DNA of 64,000 nucleotides, from positions 1,192,204 through 1,256,203 of the forward strand of contig NZ_KB907450.1 of the NCBI RefSeq assembly GCF_000382045.1. Reading direction: 5' to 3'. The DNA is from Variovorax atrisoli 110B. GTDB lineage: Bacteria; Pseudomonadota; Gammaproteobacteria; Burkholderiales; Burkholderiaceae_C. The translations under genes and the position numbers were made by a program. Numbering within the stretch: position 1 is the stretch's first letter; every line of letters begins with the position of its first letter. A model generated the notes under the pieces. The model was given only the letters and a program-made list of their open reading frames with translations, did no database searches and was not told the DNA's origin. Positions 26,915-36,270 of this stretch are shown one piece after another.

Positions 26915-27010
26915 TGACGGGCCTCCCTGCATGGTGAAGTGGCCAACCGGGTCAGGTGGGGAACCAAGCAGCCCTAACTGCGTAGTCAGTGCCAGGGGTA
27001 AGGCTCGTCA
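26915..27010 (+). ncRNA. ffs: Signal recognition particle 4.5S RNA
   Basis: About 96 nt. The universally conserved domain IV is present as GGTCAGGTGGGGAACCAAGC followed by AGCC, matching the E. coli element GGTCAGGTCC-GGAA-GGAAGCAGCC in pattern. The ends pair as one long hairpin: GACGGGCCTCCCTG at the 5' side with CAGGGGTAAGGCTCGTC at the 3' side. The RNA binds Ffh to target membrane proteins. Location beside dnaX-recR is common in betaproteobacteria. End points are predicted from pairing and may be off by a few bases. Confidence 0.9.
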
Positions 27011-27099
27011 ACTTCTTCAGCGGTTTCGTTTCATTCCATGCGAAATGAAACGGGGCCCGCAAAAACAAATTTCCAGCAAAGAATCCGGCGCTGAGGCCT

Positions 27100-28338
27100 T
27101 CAAAGGCTCAGCCGCTGGATGGCGCCTCGCGCAGCCGCAGCGCCGCTGGCCATCGAAGCGGTCAGCAGGTAGCCGCCGGTCGGCGCTTCCCAGTCGAGCA
27201 TCTCTCCCGCCACGAACACGCCTGGCAACGCCTTCGACATGAGCTGCGCATCCAGCGCATCGAAGCGCACGCCGCCCGCGGTGCTGATGGCCTCGTCGAT
27301 CGGCCGAGCTGCGACGAGCTTCAGCGGCACTGCCTTGATGGTTGAAGCAAGCTCCTGCGGGTCGTGCATCGCCTCACGGCTCAGCGCCTCGTACAGCACG
27401 CCGGCCTTGATGCCTTCCAGGCCCAGCCTGCTCTTGAGATGGCTGCTGAGCGAACGCGCGCCGCGCGGATGCTTCACGGCCGCCAGCACCTGCTCGGCGC
27501 TGCGATCGGGCAGAAGGTCGAGCAGCAGCGTCGCGCTTCCCTTTTCGGCGATCTCGTCGCGCAGCAGGGCCGACGCCGCGTAGATCAGGCTGCCCTCGAT
27601 GCCGGTCGCGGTCGCGACGAACTCACCCTTGCGCGCGAAGTGGCGTCCGTGGCTGTCGGTGAACGAGATCGCGACCGACTTGAAGGGCTGGCCGGCGAAG
27701 CGGCTGGAGAAATGCTCGCTCCAGCCCGCCCCATCGAAGCCGCAGTTGGCGGGCTGCAGCGGCGCGACATCCACCCCCTTCGCCTGCAGCCATGGAGCCC
27801 ACGCGCCATCGGAACCCAACCGTGCCCAGCTCGCTCCGCCGAGTGCCAGCACGACGGCATCGGCGCTGGCCGTCACCTCGCCCGAGGGTGTCGCGAATCG
27901 CAGCGAAGCCGGATCGAGGGCCTCGTCGCCCACCCAGCGGTGCCGCATGTGGAACTGCACGCCCGCCGCGCGCAGCCGATGCAGCCAGGCGCGCAGCAGC
28001 GGCGCGGCCTTCATGTCGGTCGGAAACACGCGCCCCGAGGTGCCCACGAAGGTCTCGATGCCAAGGCCGGCCGCCCATTCGCGCACCTGCTGCGGCCCGA
28101 ACCGCGCGAGCATCGGCTCCAGCTGCGCACGGCGCTCGCCGAAGCGGCTCATGAACGCATCGAAGGGCTCGGAGTGCGTGAGATTCAGCCCGCCGCGGCC
28201 GGCGAGCAGGAACTTGCGGCCCACCGAGGGCATCGCGTCGTAGACGTGCACCTGCGCGCCCGAGGCGCTCAATACTTCAGCCGCCATCAGGCCGGCGGGT
28301 CCGCCGCCGATGACGGCGACGGTCGGGGAAAGATTCAT
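27100..28338 (-). CDS. NAD(P)/FAD-dependent oxidoreductase, HI0933/YhiN family
   Basis: A 412-residue flavoprotein. The N-terminal dinucleotide fold is VAVIGGGPAGLMAAEVL, followed by the family motif GRKFLLAGRGGLNLTHSE; the C-terminus has FVAGEMLDWEAPTGGYLL, typical of the group. The reaction is unknown for most members. Its ATG overlaps the stop of the AddA-like gene (ATGA), so it is the third gene of the addB-addA transcript; whether it has a role with the nuclease is not known. The start at 28338 gives the glycine-rich motif its usual position. Confidence 0.88.
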   Translation of the reverse strand: MNLSPTVAVIGGGPAGLMAAEVLSASGAQVHVYDAMPSVGRKFLLAGRGGLNLTHSEPFDAFMSRFGERRAQLEPMLARFGPQQVREWAAGLGIETFVGTSGRVFPTDMKAAPLLRAWLHRLRAAGVQFHMRHRWVGDEALDPASLRFATPSGEVTASADAVVLALGGASWARLGSDGAWAPWLQAKGVDVAPLQPANCGFDGAGWSEHFSSRFAGQPFKSVAISFTDSHGRHFARKGEFVATATGIEGSLIYAASALLRDEIAEKGSATLLLDLLPDRSAEQVLAAVKHPRGARSLSSHLKSRLGLEGIKAGVLYEALSREAMHDPQELASTIKAVPLKLVAARPIDEAISTAGGVRFDALDAQLMSKALPGVFVAGEMLDWEAPTGGYLLTASMASGAAAARGAIQRLSL

Positions 28339-31300
28339 TCGAGATTCACCAGTTCGCCCTGCCCGGTGAGAAACGCGACACGCACGCTGGCACCGGGATA
28401 GGCATGTTGCACTGCCGCGCGATAGCGCTGCATCTGTGCGATCAGCGCGGCGTCCCGTTCGGGGCGCGCCGCGGATTTGTAGTCGAGCACCCACCAGACG
28501 CCGCTGTCGCGCTCGCGCACCAGCCGGTCGATGCGCAGGGTCTCGCCCTCGTGCACCAGCGTGACTTCATTGCCATGCCAGTCGACCCTGCGATCGTCCC
28601 ACACCCAGGCCCCCTCGCCCGCGCGGATGCGCTGGGCCAGTGCGGCGGCACCACGCGCCTGCTGTGCATCGAGCAGGAATTCGCGGGCGGCGGCACGAAC
28701 GTGCGCCGCCGGCAGCGGCTCGCCCGGTACCGCCCATTCGAGCAGGCGGTGCATGGCCTGCCCGAAGGCAGCGGCGCGGGCGTCGACGGTGGTGGTCGTG
28801 GCACCCGAGGCCTTCTTCGCGGGCGGCTCTTCCGCGGGCTCGGGCGCCTCGGGCATGCGCTTCATCGAAAAGCTCGCCGCGACGGTTTCGGCCGGCAGCG
28901 CGACCAGCGGCTCGTCGGCCTCGGTCGGCTCGCACAGCGGCTGCAGGCGCGACCACCAGCTGCCTTCGTTGGCGCGCGCAGGCTTCACCGACGAGAGCAC
29001 CAGCCGCTCGCGTGCCCGCGTGACGGCGACGTAGAGGCCATTGAGCTCTTCGCGATGGCGCGCGCGCTGTTCTTCCTCGAGCAGCGAAGCGGCGCAGGCC
29101 GGCGGCGTCTTCTCGCTCGCCAGAAAGATGAAGCGCGTCGGCGCGCTGTCGCTGCCCTTCCACTCGACCAGCACGCCCATGGTCTGGGCGCGCGGCGGCG
29201 GGGCATCGCAGTCGAGCATGAGCACGGTGTCGGCCTCCAGCCCCTTGGCGCCGTGCACGGTCAGCAGTTGCACCGCCTCGGGTGCGGTCACGGTCGGGGC
29301 CCGCACGCCGCCGGCGCGCAGCGCGCGCACCAGCGCATAGGGCGTGACGAAGCGCGCGCCGTCGATGTCCAGCGAGGCCGACAGCACGCCGCGCAGGTTG
29401 GCCAGCGCGCCCTGCCGCATGGCGGCGGGAACGGCAGCGCCGAACTTCGCGAGCAGGTCGCCGTCGTGGAAGATCGCGTCGAGCGCGTCGTGGGGAGGCA
29501 GCGTCATCAGCCAGCGCTGCCAACGCTTGAGCCTCACGCCCGCCTCGACGAGCACGGGCGGCAGGCTCGCGTCCTTCTGGATCAGCGAGAACCAGCTCAC
29601 CGGGCCGCGCTCGCGCTGACGCAGCGCGAGCTGCACCAGGGCCTCGTCGCCAATGCCGAACACCGGCGACTTCAGTGCCCTCGCCAAAGACAGATCGTGC
29701 GCGGGCGACACCAGTGCGTCGATCAGCGCGACCACGTCCTGCACCTCGGGGGCGTCGTACAAGTCGTTCTTCTCGGGCTGCTGCACGGGAATGTGGCGCT
29801 GGCGCAGCGCCTCCTGCATGGCCGACAGCCGGCTTCGCCGGCGCGCCAGCACCATGATGCGGCTGGGCTGCGTGCCGTCGGCGATGCGCTGCGCGACCCA
29901 TCGCGCGGCCTGCTCGCATTCCTTCTGCAGCAGCTGCTCCTCGGGCAGCACGCGCGGAGTGACGAGGCTGTCGCGCCAGTGCAGCATGCCGTCGTCGGCG
30001 GGCGCTGCTTCGGCCGTATCGCCGCCGACCGCGTCGCGGTCGATGGCCGGCAGGTGCAGCAGCTCGCCGTCGTCGCGGCGCTCGGTGGTGTGGGCGCGGT
30101 AGCCGTCGAACTCGCCGGCTTCCTGCGCCGCCAGCATCGCCGCATTGACCAGCCCGACCACCGACTGCGCGTTGCGGTGCGTGTGGTCGCAGTTCAGCAG
30201 CTCGCCGTCGAGCCCTTCGCGCACGAACCTCTTCGCGGCGATGAACACCTGAGGCTCGGCGCGGCGGAAGCGGTAGATGCTCTGCTTCGGGTCGCCCACG
30301 ATGAACACGCGCGGCGCACGGCCCTGCGCACCGGTGTAGGCGCTGAGCCAGCCGTAGAGCGCCTGCCACTGCAGCGGATTGGTGTCCTGGAACTCGTCGA
30401 TCAAGAGGTGCGCGATGCGCGCGTCGAGCCGCTCCTGCACCCAGCCCGAGAGCGCCGACTGGCCCAGCAGCAGCAGCGCCGCCTGTTCGACGTCGTTCAT
30501 GTCGACCCAGCCGTGCGCGCGCTTCACGTCGGCGAAGGCAGCGATCAGCAGGCGCGTGAGGCGCGTCATGCGCTGCTGGTAGAGCCAGGCGGCGTGCTGC
30601 GACTGCGCAGCGCACAGCACCTGAAGTTCGGCCTCGGCCTCCTGCGCAGCGGGGAACTTCTGCAGGTTCTTGTTGAGGCGGTCCTCCGTCGCCACGAAGA
30701 AGTTCTTGCGCAGATGGGCGAGCGCGGCGACCAGCGCATCGCCGGCCGGCTCTCCCGTGCCGAACACGTCGATGATGGCCTCGGCGGCCCTCTGCGGCGT
30801 CTTGTTGCTCTCGCGGCCCAGGGCGGAGGCGCGGTCGAGCCAGCGTCGGCGGACCTGTTCGCCGCGCAATGAGTCGGTCGGCTCGTCCAGTCCTTCGAGC
30901 GCCGGGTACATCGCGCTGAAATGCTGCACCGCGTGCTCCGCATCGGACAGCGAGAACTCCACGCGCTTGGACAGCGCCTCGCCCAGCGCCTTGGCCGTCT
31001 GCGAGCGGCCGTGCGTGGCGACGACGGCGTAGTAGTCGGCCAGCGCCTCCCTGTCGGCGGTCACGGCCTCGAAGAAAGGCCGCCACGTGCGGCTGCGCGC
31101 CTCCGCGTCGTCCTCGAGCAGTTCGTAGTTCGAGGGCAGGCCCAGCTCCCGCAGCACGGCGAGCGGCGCGTTGCGCAGCAGGCCCGCGAACCAGGCGTGG
31201 AAGGTGCGGAACTGCACCGGCCGCCCGCCTTCGAGCAGGCGCCGGTAGAGGCCCTTGAGACGCGGCACCGCGGCCGATGCCGCCGCAGGCTCCATGCCGC

Positions 31301-31607
31301 GCATCACCAACTGGGCGACCAGGTCTTCCTGCGGGCGTTCGGCGAAGTCCTCCAGCCACTGGTCGAGGCGCTCGCGCATCTCGCCCGCGGCCTTCTTCGT
31401 GAAGGTGATGGCCAGGATCTCGTGCGGCTCGCAGGCAGCCTCGCCTTCCTCGAGCAGCGCACGCAGGATGCGCGAGACCAGCATCCAGGTCTTGCCCGCG
31501 CCGGCGCAGGCTTCCACTGCCACCGAGCGGCGCGGATCGCAGGCGACGGTGTAGAAGGCCTCGCGCGTGACGTGGCGGCCGTTGTGTTCGTAGGCTGCGC
31601 CGTTCAT
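28335..31607 (-). CDS. addA: AddA-like UvrD-family helicase with C-terminal nuclease domain
   Basis: A 1090-residue superfamily 1 helicase. Motifs: Walker A EACAGAGKTWMLV, motif Ia ITFTKKAAGEM, DEFQDTN (Walker B), VGDPKQSIYRFR, motif V LLTVHGAKGLEADTV and motif VI YVAVTRARERLVL. The C-terminal 200 residues carry a PD-(D/E)XK nuclease with HRLLEWA and LRIDRLVRER...WWVLDYKS. With the AddB-like partner, whose gene overlaps as ATGA, it should process double-strand breaks for RecA. I call it AddA because a Fe-S nuclease partner is adjacent; RecB would have RecC and RecD nearby. Confidence 0.9.
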   Translation of the reverse strand: MNGAAYEHNGRHVTREAFYTVACDPRRSVAVEACAGAGKTWMLVSRILRALLEEGEAACEPHEILAITFTKKAAGEMRERLDQWLEDFAERPQEDLVAQLVMRGMEPAAASAAVPRLKGLYRRLLEGGRPVQFRTFHAWFAGLLRNAPLAVLRELGLPSNYELLEDDAEARSRTWRPFFEAVTADREALADYYAVVATHGRSQTAKALGEALSKRVEFSLSDAEHAVQHFSAMYPALEGLDEPTDSLRGEQVRRRWLDRASALGRESNKTPQRAAEAIIDVFGTGEPAGDALVAALAHLRKNFFVATEDRLNKNLQKFPAAQEAEAELQVLCAAQSQHAAWLYQQRMTRLTRLLIAAFADVKRAHGWVDMNDVEQAALLLLGQSALSGWVQERLDARIAHLLIDEFQDTNPLQWQALYGWLSAYTGAQGRAPRVFIVGDPKQSIYRFRRAEPQVFIAAKRFVREGLDGELLNCDHTHRNAQSVVGLVNAAMLAAQEAGEFDGYRAHTTERRDDGELLHLPAIDRDAVGGDTAEAAPADDGMLHWRDSLVTPRVLPEEQLLQKECEQAARWVAQRIADGTQPSRIMVLARRRSRLSAMQEALRQRHIPVQQPEKNDLYDAPEVQDVVALIDALVSPAHDLSLARALKSPVFGIGDEALVQLALRQRERGPVSWFSLIQKDASLPPVLVEAGVRLKRWQRWLMTLPPHDALDAIFHDGDLLAKFGAAVPAAMRQGALANLRGVLSASLDIDGARFVTPYALVRALRAGGVRAPTVTAPEAVQLLTVHGAKGLEADTVLMLDCDAPPPRAQTMGVLVEWKGSDSAPTRFIFLASEKTPPACAASLLEEEQRARHREELNGLYVAVTRARERLVLSSVKPARANEGSWWSRLQPLCEPTEADEPLVALPAETVAASFSMKRMPEAPEPAEEPPAKKASGATTTTVDARAAAFGQAMHRLLEWAVPGEPLPAAHVRAAAREFLLDAQQARGAAALAQRIRAGEGAWVWDDRRVDWHGNEVTLVHEGETLRIDRLVRERDSGVWWVLDYKSAARPERDAALIAQMQRYRAAVQHAYPGASVRVAFLTGQGELVNLE

Positions 31608-34201
31608 TGGGTGTCGCCTCCGGCAGCTTCGACGCCCGGCGGCGGCGCCGCCTCGTCCCAGAAGTCCTTGCGGCACAGGCCGCGTGCGGCGCAGTACTCG
31701 CAGACCGCGCCTTCGCCCAGCGGCGGCAGCGACGCGCCCTGACCGATGCGCCTGAAGTCCTCGATGATGCCGGCCACCAGCGCATCGCGCGCCTCGACCA
31801 CGGCCGGCTGCTCGACGGTCTGCGTGCCGGCGGCCTTCTCGCCCACGTTCACGTAGGCCGCGCGCAGGGTGTCGTCGGCCACCAGAGCGGCGTAGAAGGC
31901 CAGCTGGGTGTCTTCGGTGGGGTCCTTCACGCGCTCCTTGCTCACCGTGGCGGACTCGGTCTTGTAGTCGATCACGAAGGCCTGGCCGTCCGGCATGCGG
32001 TCGATGCGGTCCAGCCGGCCGATCAGGCGCAGGTCGCCCAGCGGCTGCTCCTTCCAGGGCTCGGACTCGGCGAATACCGCGCCGCTCGCCTCGTGCCCCG
32101 TGAGCCAGTTCAGGTAGCCGTCGCGCACGGCGGGCCATGCTGCGGCGAAAGGCAGGAACTCCGCGTCGGAAAGCCCGAGTTCCTGCGTAGAGCGGCGGGC
32201 AGCCTCCTCGATGAGGACGATGCGCTCCTGCGCATCCTGCGTCGGCGCCTCGGCCAGCGCCTCGTGGAAGTGGCCGAGCACGGCATGCAGCCAGTTGCCG
32301 AAGTCGCGCTTGTCGACCTCGGCATCGAGCTCGTCGGCACTGCGCAGGCCCAGCTGGCGCAATGCGAAGAAGCGATAGGGACAGCGGCGAAGGTCCTCGT
32401 ACACGCTGGTGGAGATGTTCTGCAGCGGCAGGAGTGCGCCGGAGGGCGTCGGGTATCCGGTCGGTCTGAGGGCCACCTCGCGCGGCGCGCGCGGGTCGGC
32501 CGAGGGCTGCAGCGTGTGGTCGAGCTGCAGCGCCTGCACCAGCGGGCTGGGCCGCACGGGCTCGCCGCTGGCGTCGGAATGGCGCCAGATCAGCTCGCAC
32601 GAGGGGTTGTGCAGCGCCGCGGCCCAGGCCGCGCGCTGGGCGGCTTCAAGCGCCTCGCGCGATGGCAGTCCGAGTTCGAGGCGCTGGGCAGCGCTCCAGT
32701 TGCCGGGTGGTTCGGGCGATGCAGGCAGGCGGCGATCGTCGCAGCCCGGGATGACCACGGCGCCGAAGGACCGGCCCAGCAGCTGGTAGAGCGGCAGCAC
32801 CACGACCCGGGGAGACTGGTCGCCTGCCGGGGGCACGAAGCTGGCGTCCTCGAGCACGTCGCGGACCCAGGCGGTGAACTCGGCCAGCGTGTGGCGGCCG
32901 CCGGGGAACTCGTCTTCGTCGTCGCCATGCGCGCCGGCGTCGAGCCAGAGCGCACCGATCACCTTGCCGCCGGCCAGGTCTTCTTCGAGCAGGCCCCACT
33001 GGCCGCTGGCCTCCAGCAGCTCGCGCAGTGCGCGCAACCACTCGGCCAGGGGGCGCGCGCGGGCCATGGGCGCACGGCGGGCCTCGATGGCCTCGGTGAA
33101 CACAAGCAGCGCGGTGTCCTTCGACTTCTCGCTGCGGGCCATCAGGCTGCACCAGGTCGACCAGTCGCGCATCGCCTCCTGACGCAGGCGGGCCTCGAGC
33201 GAATGGACGATGGGCGAATCGCCCTCGGCGCCGCTCTTGAGCCATTCGAGCACCTGGTCGCTGGAAGCGTCATGGGCGCAGGCGCGCAGCGCACTCATCA
33301 GCGTGGCGGCGGCGCGCGTCGTCGAGAGCTTCCAGCCCGTTTCGTCGTGCGTGACGACACCCTGCGCGGCGAGCTGGGCGCTGATGCGGCGCGTGAGCGC
33401 GCGATCGGTCGCCACCAGCGCGACGGGAGCACGGTCTTCGGCGAGATGGCGCAGCACGCAGGCGGCGGCAAGCTCGGCCTCGTCCTCGGGGTCCAGGGCG
33501 ACGTGCGAGGCACATGTCTGAATGGGTGTCCCCGAAGGCACGAGCGAAAGATGAAGCGCGCGGTCGCCCCAGAGCTTGCACAGCGACTGCGTGAGCGCAT
33601 CGGCCTGGAAGCCCTCCAGCACGATCAGCCCATCGACCTGGGCCCGCGTGGATTCGCGCTGCAGCACGTCGGTGGCGTAGCCCGAGGTCGAGGTCCATGC
33701 GACGGCGATGCGGATCAGCGCGCTCTCGATGCGGAACCACTCCGACTCGCTGCCGGCATCGGCCACGCTGGCGGCGCGAAGAGCCCATTCACCGCCCCGC
33801 TCTTCCGGCGTTACCGCGGCAGCCAGGGGGCCGAGCTGATAGGCGAGCTCGACGACCCGGCCGGCCAGGGCGAAGCGCTCCGCATGGAAGCCCGCCTGCG
33901 ACAGCAGCGCCTGGGCCGTGACCAAGTCGCGCGCCATGTCGTGGGCGATGTCGTAGCCCATGGGCACGAAGCCGCCCGCACTGCGGGCCCAGTTGTGGGT
34001 GGTTTCGAAGCGAGGCACGAAGCCGGGGCTGCCGCAGCGCGCCCACATGGCCCGCGCCACGCCCATCAGCTGCGCATAGGGCACCAGCACCACGGTGCGG
34101 GCGGCATGCAGTTCGCGCTCCACGAGAGCGCGGACGATCCGCGCGACGATGCCGTCGGCGGGGTCGCACCAAAGGGCCTGCACGGGGTGGCCATCGTTCA
34201 T
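31604..34201 (-). CDS. AddB-like PD-(D/E)XK nuclease, Fe-S cluster type
   Basis: An 865-residue partner of the AddA-like helicase. The C-terminal nuclease is clear: RLIGRLDRIDRMPDGQAFVIDYKT contains the D...DYK motif. Four cysteines fit the AddB iron-sulfur pattern: one in RRCPYRFFALRQLG and three in VCEYCAARGLC (Cx2Cx5C). The N-terminal region lacks an intact Walker A, as expected for the inactivated helicase-like half. I use the ATG at 34201; an upstream TTG at 34237 is possible. First gene of addB-addA-flavoprotein, divergent from trxA. Confidence 0.85.
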   Translation of the reverse strand: MNDGHPVQALWCDPADGIVARIVRALVERELHAARTVVLVPYAQLMGVARAMWARCGSPGFVPRFETTHNWARSAGGFVPMGYDIAHDMARDLVTAQALLSQAGFHAERFALAGRVVELAYQLGPLAAAVTPEERGGEWALRAASVADAGSESEWFRIESALIRIAVAWTSTSGYATDVLQRESTRAQVDGLIVLEGFQADALTQSLCKLWGDRALHLSLVPSGTPIQTCASHVALDPEDEAELAAACVLRHLAEDRAPVALVATDRALTRRISAQLAAQGVVTHDETGWKLSTTRAAATLMSALRACAHDASSDQVLEWLKSGAEGDSPIVHSLEARLRQEAMRDWSTWCSLMARSEKSKDTALLVFTEAIEARRAPMARARPLAEWLRALRELLEASGQWGLLEEDLAGGKVIGALWLDAGAHGDDEDEFPGGRHTLAEFTAWVRDVLEDASFVPPAGDQSPRVVVLPLYQLLGRSFGAVVIPGCDDRRLPASPEPPGNWSAAQRLELGLPSREALEAAQRAAWAAALHNPSCELIWRHSDASGEPVRPSPLVQALQLDHTLQPSADPRAPREVALRPTGYPTPSGALLPLQNISTSVYEDLRRCPYRFFALRQLGLRSADELDAEVDKRDFGNWLHAVLGHFHEALAEAPTQDAQERIVLIEEAARRSTQELGLSDAEFLPFAAAWPAVRDGYLNWLTGHEASGAVFAESEPWKEQPLGDLRLIGRLDRIDRMPDGQAFVIDYKTESATVSKERVKDPTEDTQLAFYAALVADDTLRAAYVNVGEKAAGTQTVEQPAVVEARDALVAGIIEDFRRIGQGASLPPLGEGAVCEYCAARGLCRKDFWDEAAPPPGVEAAGGDTQ

Positions 34202-34351
34202 GTCGTTCTGTCGAGGGGTATGGAGCGCTTCGCGCAAGGGCTTTGGCTATCGCTGCCATAGCGTCTCCATTCGGAACGCCACCCCTTGGTTTCTGTCACA
34301 ATGACCAGCACTTTAGCTGCACCGAAACTCTCTGCGCACAAGGATTCACAC

Positions 34352-34684
34352 ATGGCCAGCGAACTCATCAAACACATCTCCGATTCCTCCTTCGAGGCCG
34401 ACGTGCTCAAGTCCAGCCAGCCCGTACTGGTCGACTACTGGGCCGAATGGTGCGGCCCCTGCAAGATGATCGCCCCCATCCTGGACGAGGTGTCGACCGC
34501 CTATGAAGGCAAGCTGAAGATCGCCAAGCTCAACGTGGACGAGAACCGCGACATCCCCGCCAAGTTCGGCATCCGCGGCATCCCCACCCTGATGCTGTTC
34601 AAGGACGGCCAACTGGCCGCCACCAAGGTCGGCGCAATGAGCAAGGCTCAGCTCACGGCCTTCATCGACCAGCAGCTCGCCTGA
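34352..34684 (+). CDS. trxA: Thioredoxin 1
   Basis: A 110-residue thioredoxin with the active site WCGPC ([16 protein letters not shown]) and the cis-proline motif [11 protein letters not shown]. It is the general cytoplasmic protein disulfide reductant. The ATG at 34352 follows AAGGA. An open extension upstream to 34286 is not family-like. A strong terminator follows, separating it from rho; trxA-rho adjacency is widespread. Confidence 0.96.
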   Translation: MASELIKHISDSSFEADVLKSSQPVLVDYWAEWCGPCKMIAPILDEVSTAYEGKLKIAKLNVDENRDIPAKFGIRGIPTLMLFKDGQLAATKVGAMSKAQLTAFIDQQLA

Positions 34685-34696
34685 GCGACATTTGAA

Positions 34697-34732
34697 CCGG
34701 CCAGCGCGCAATGCGTTGGCCGGCGCGTTTTT
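34697..34732 (+). terminator. Rho-independent terminator after trxA
   Basis: CCGGCCAGCGC and GCGTTGGCCGG form an 11-bp stem (one G-U pair) around GCAAT, followed by CGCGTTTTT. It lies 12 nt after the trxA stop codon and 140 nt before rho. Confidence 0.85.
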
Positions 34733-34871
34733 CCTGTCATAATCTCTTCCAGTTCACCGGTCCTTCTGCATAGAGGCAACCGGTTCGAGTTCCCCGGTTG
34801 GTGAAGCAGTTCTCGCTTCACACCCAACCTCCCCCCGTTTTCCGTTCGATTGCCCCACGAGGGGTCATTCC

Positions 34872-36137
34872 ATGCACTTAAACGAACTCAAGGCACTCCA
34901 CGTGTCTGAAGTCCTCAAGCAGGCTGAAGCGCTTGAGATCGAAAACGTTGGCCGCATGCGCAAGCAGGAGCTGATGTTCGCGATCATCAAGAAGCGCGCC
35001 AAGGCCGGCGAGCAGGTCTTCGCCGACGGCGTGCTCGAAATACTGCCAGACGGCTTCGGCTTCCTGCGCAGCCCCGACACCAGCTTCACGGCCAGCACGG
35101 ACGACATCTACATCTCGCCCAGCCAGGTGCGCCGCTTCAACCTGCACACCGGCGACATGATCGAAGGCGAGGTGCGCACGCCCAAGGACGGCGAGCGCTA
35201 CTTCGCGCTGACCAAGCTCGACAAGGTCAACAACGGGCCGCCGGAGCAGAACAAGCACAAGGTGATGTTCGAGAACCTGACGCCCCTGTTCCCCAAGGAG
35301 CAGATGCGGCTCGAGCGGGACGGCATCAAGGGCGACGAGAACATCACCGGCCGGATCATCGACATCATCGCCCCCATCGGCAAAGGCCAGCGCGCCCTGC
35401 TCGTGGCGCCGCCCAAGAGCGGCAAGACGGTGATGATGCAGCACATCGCCCACGCCATCAGCGCCAACTATCCCGACGTGCACATGATGGTGCTGCTGGT
35501 CGACGAGCGCCCCGAGGAAGTGACCGAAATGCAGCGCACGGTGAAGGGCGAGGTCATTGCCTCGACCTTCGACGAGCCCGCCGCGCGCCACGTGCACGTG
35601 GCCGAGATGGTCATCGAGCGAGCCAAGCGCCTGGTCGAGCTCAAGAAGGACGTGGTGATCCTGCTCGACTCCATCACCCGCCTGGCCCGCGCCTACAACA
35701 ACGTCGTGCCCTCGTCGGGCAAGGTGCTGACCGGCGGCGTCGACGCCAACGCGCTGCAGCGTCCCAAGCGCTTCCTGGGCGCGGCGCGCAACGTGGAGGA
35801 AGGCGGCTCGCTGACCATCATCGGCACCGCACTGATCGACACCGGCAGCCGCATGGACGAAGTGATCTTCGAAGAGTTCAAGGGCACCGGCAACTCCGAA
35901 ATCCACCTCGACCGCCGCCTCTACGAGAAGCGCGTGTTCCCCTCGATCCAGCTCAACCGCAGCGGCACGCGCCGCGAGGAACTGCTGCTGGCGCCCGAGA
36001 TCCTCCAGAAGACCCGCATCCTGCGCCAGCTCATGTACAACATGGACGAGATCGAGTCGATGGAGCTGATGCTCAAGAACATGAAGGCGACGAAGACCAA
36101 TGTCGAGTTCTTCGACATGATGCGTCGCGGCGGGTAA
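34872..36137 (+). CDS. rho: Transcription termination factor Rho
   Basis: A 421-residue hexameric RNA helicase close to the E. coli length. N-terminal RNA-binding domain ([16 protein letters not shown], then the cold-shock-like [13 protein letters not shown]), Walker A APPKSGKT, Walker [18 protein letters not shown]-loop [23 protein letters not shown]. It terminates untranslated transcripts. The 139-nt gap between the trxA terminator and the ATG contains pyrimidine-rich stretches and CCGGTTCGAGTTCCCCGG-like pairing; rho leaders are often autoregulated, but no specific attenuator is evident here. Confidence 0.97.
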   Translation: MHLNELKALHVSEVLKQAEALEIENVGRMRKQELMFAIIKKRAKAGEQVFADGVLEILPDGFGFLRSPDTSFTASTDDIYISPSQVRRFNLHTGDMIEGEVRTPKDGERYFALTKLDKVNNGPPEQNKHKVMFENLTPLFPKEQMRLERDGIKGDENITGRIIDIIAPIGKGQRALLVAPPKSGKTVMMQHIAHAISANYPDVHMMVLLVDERPEEVTEMQRTVKGEVIASTFDEPAARHVHVAEMVIERAKRLVELKKDVVILLDSITRLARAYNNVVPSSGKVLTGGVDANALQRPKRFLGAARNVEEGGSLTIIGTALIDTGSRMDEVIFEEFKGTGNSEIHLDRRLYEKRVFPSIQLNRSGTRREELLLAPEILQKTRILRQLMYNMDEIESMELMLKNMKATKTNVEFFDMMRRGG

Positions 36138-36155
36138 CTGTTGCCCGCCTCCAGG

Positions 36156-36239
36156 CTGCGTGCACTTGGTGTCGCTACGCCTGCCCCCTGTCGGGGGCGG
36201 TGCCGACTGACCGGCAGAGCCGGATCAGTGGCACCCCAC
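36156..36239 (+). repeat. Dispersed intergenic repeat, copy 3 (diverged)
   Basis: GCACTTGGTGTCGCTACGCC, a CCCCCTGTCGGGGG hairpin, then GACCGGCAGAGCCGGATCAG follow one another as in the copy after moeA, with more substitutions. It lies between the rho stop and the rho terminator. Confidence 0.5.
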
Positions 36240-36245
36240 GAATGA

Positions 36246-36270
36246 ATGCCCGCCTTGTGCGGGCATTTTT
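36246..36270 (+). terminator. Rho-independent terminator after rho
   Basis: ATGCCCGC-CTTGT-GCGGGCAT followed by TTTT: a perfect 8-bp stem with a T-tract, 108 nt after the rho stop codon and touching the end of the convergent oxidoreductase gene. Confidence 0.85.
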
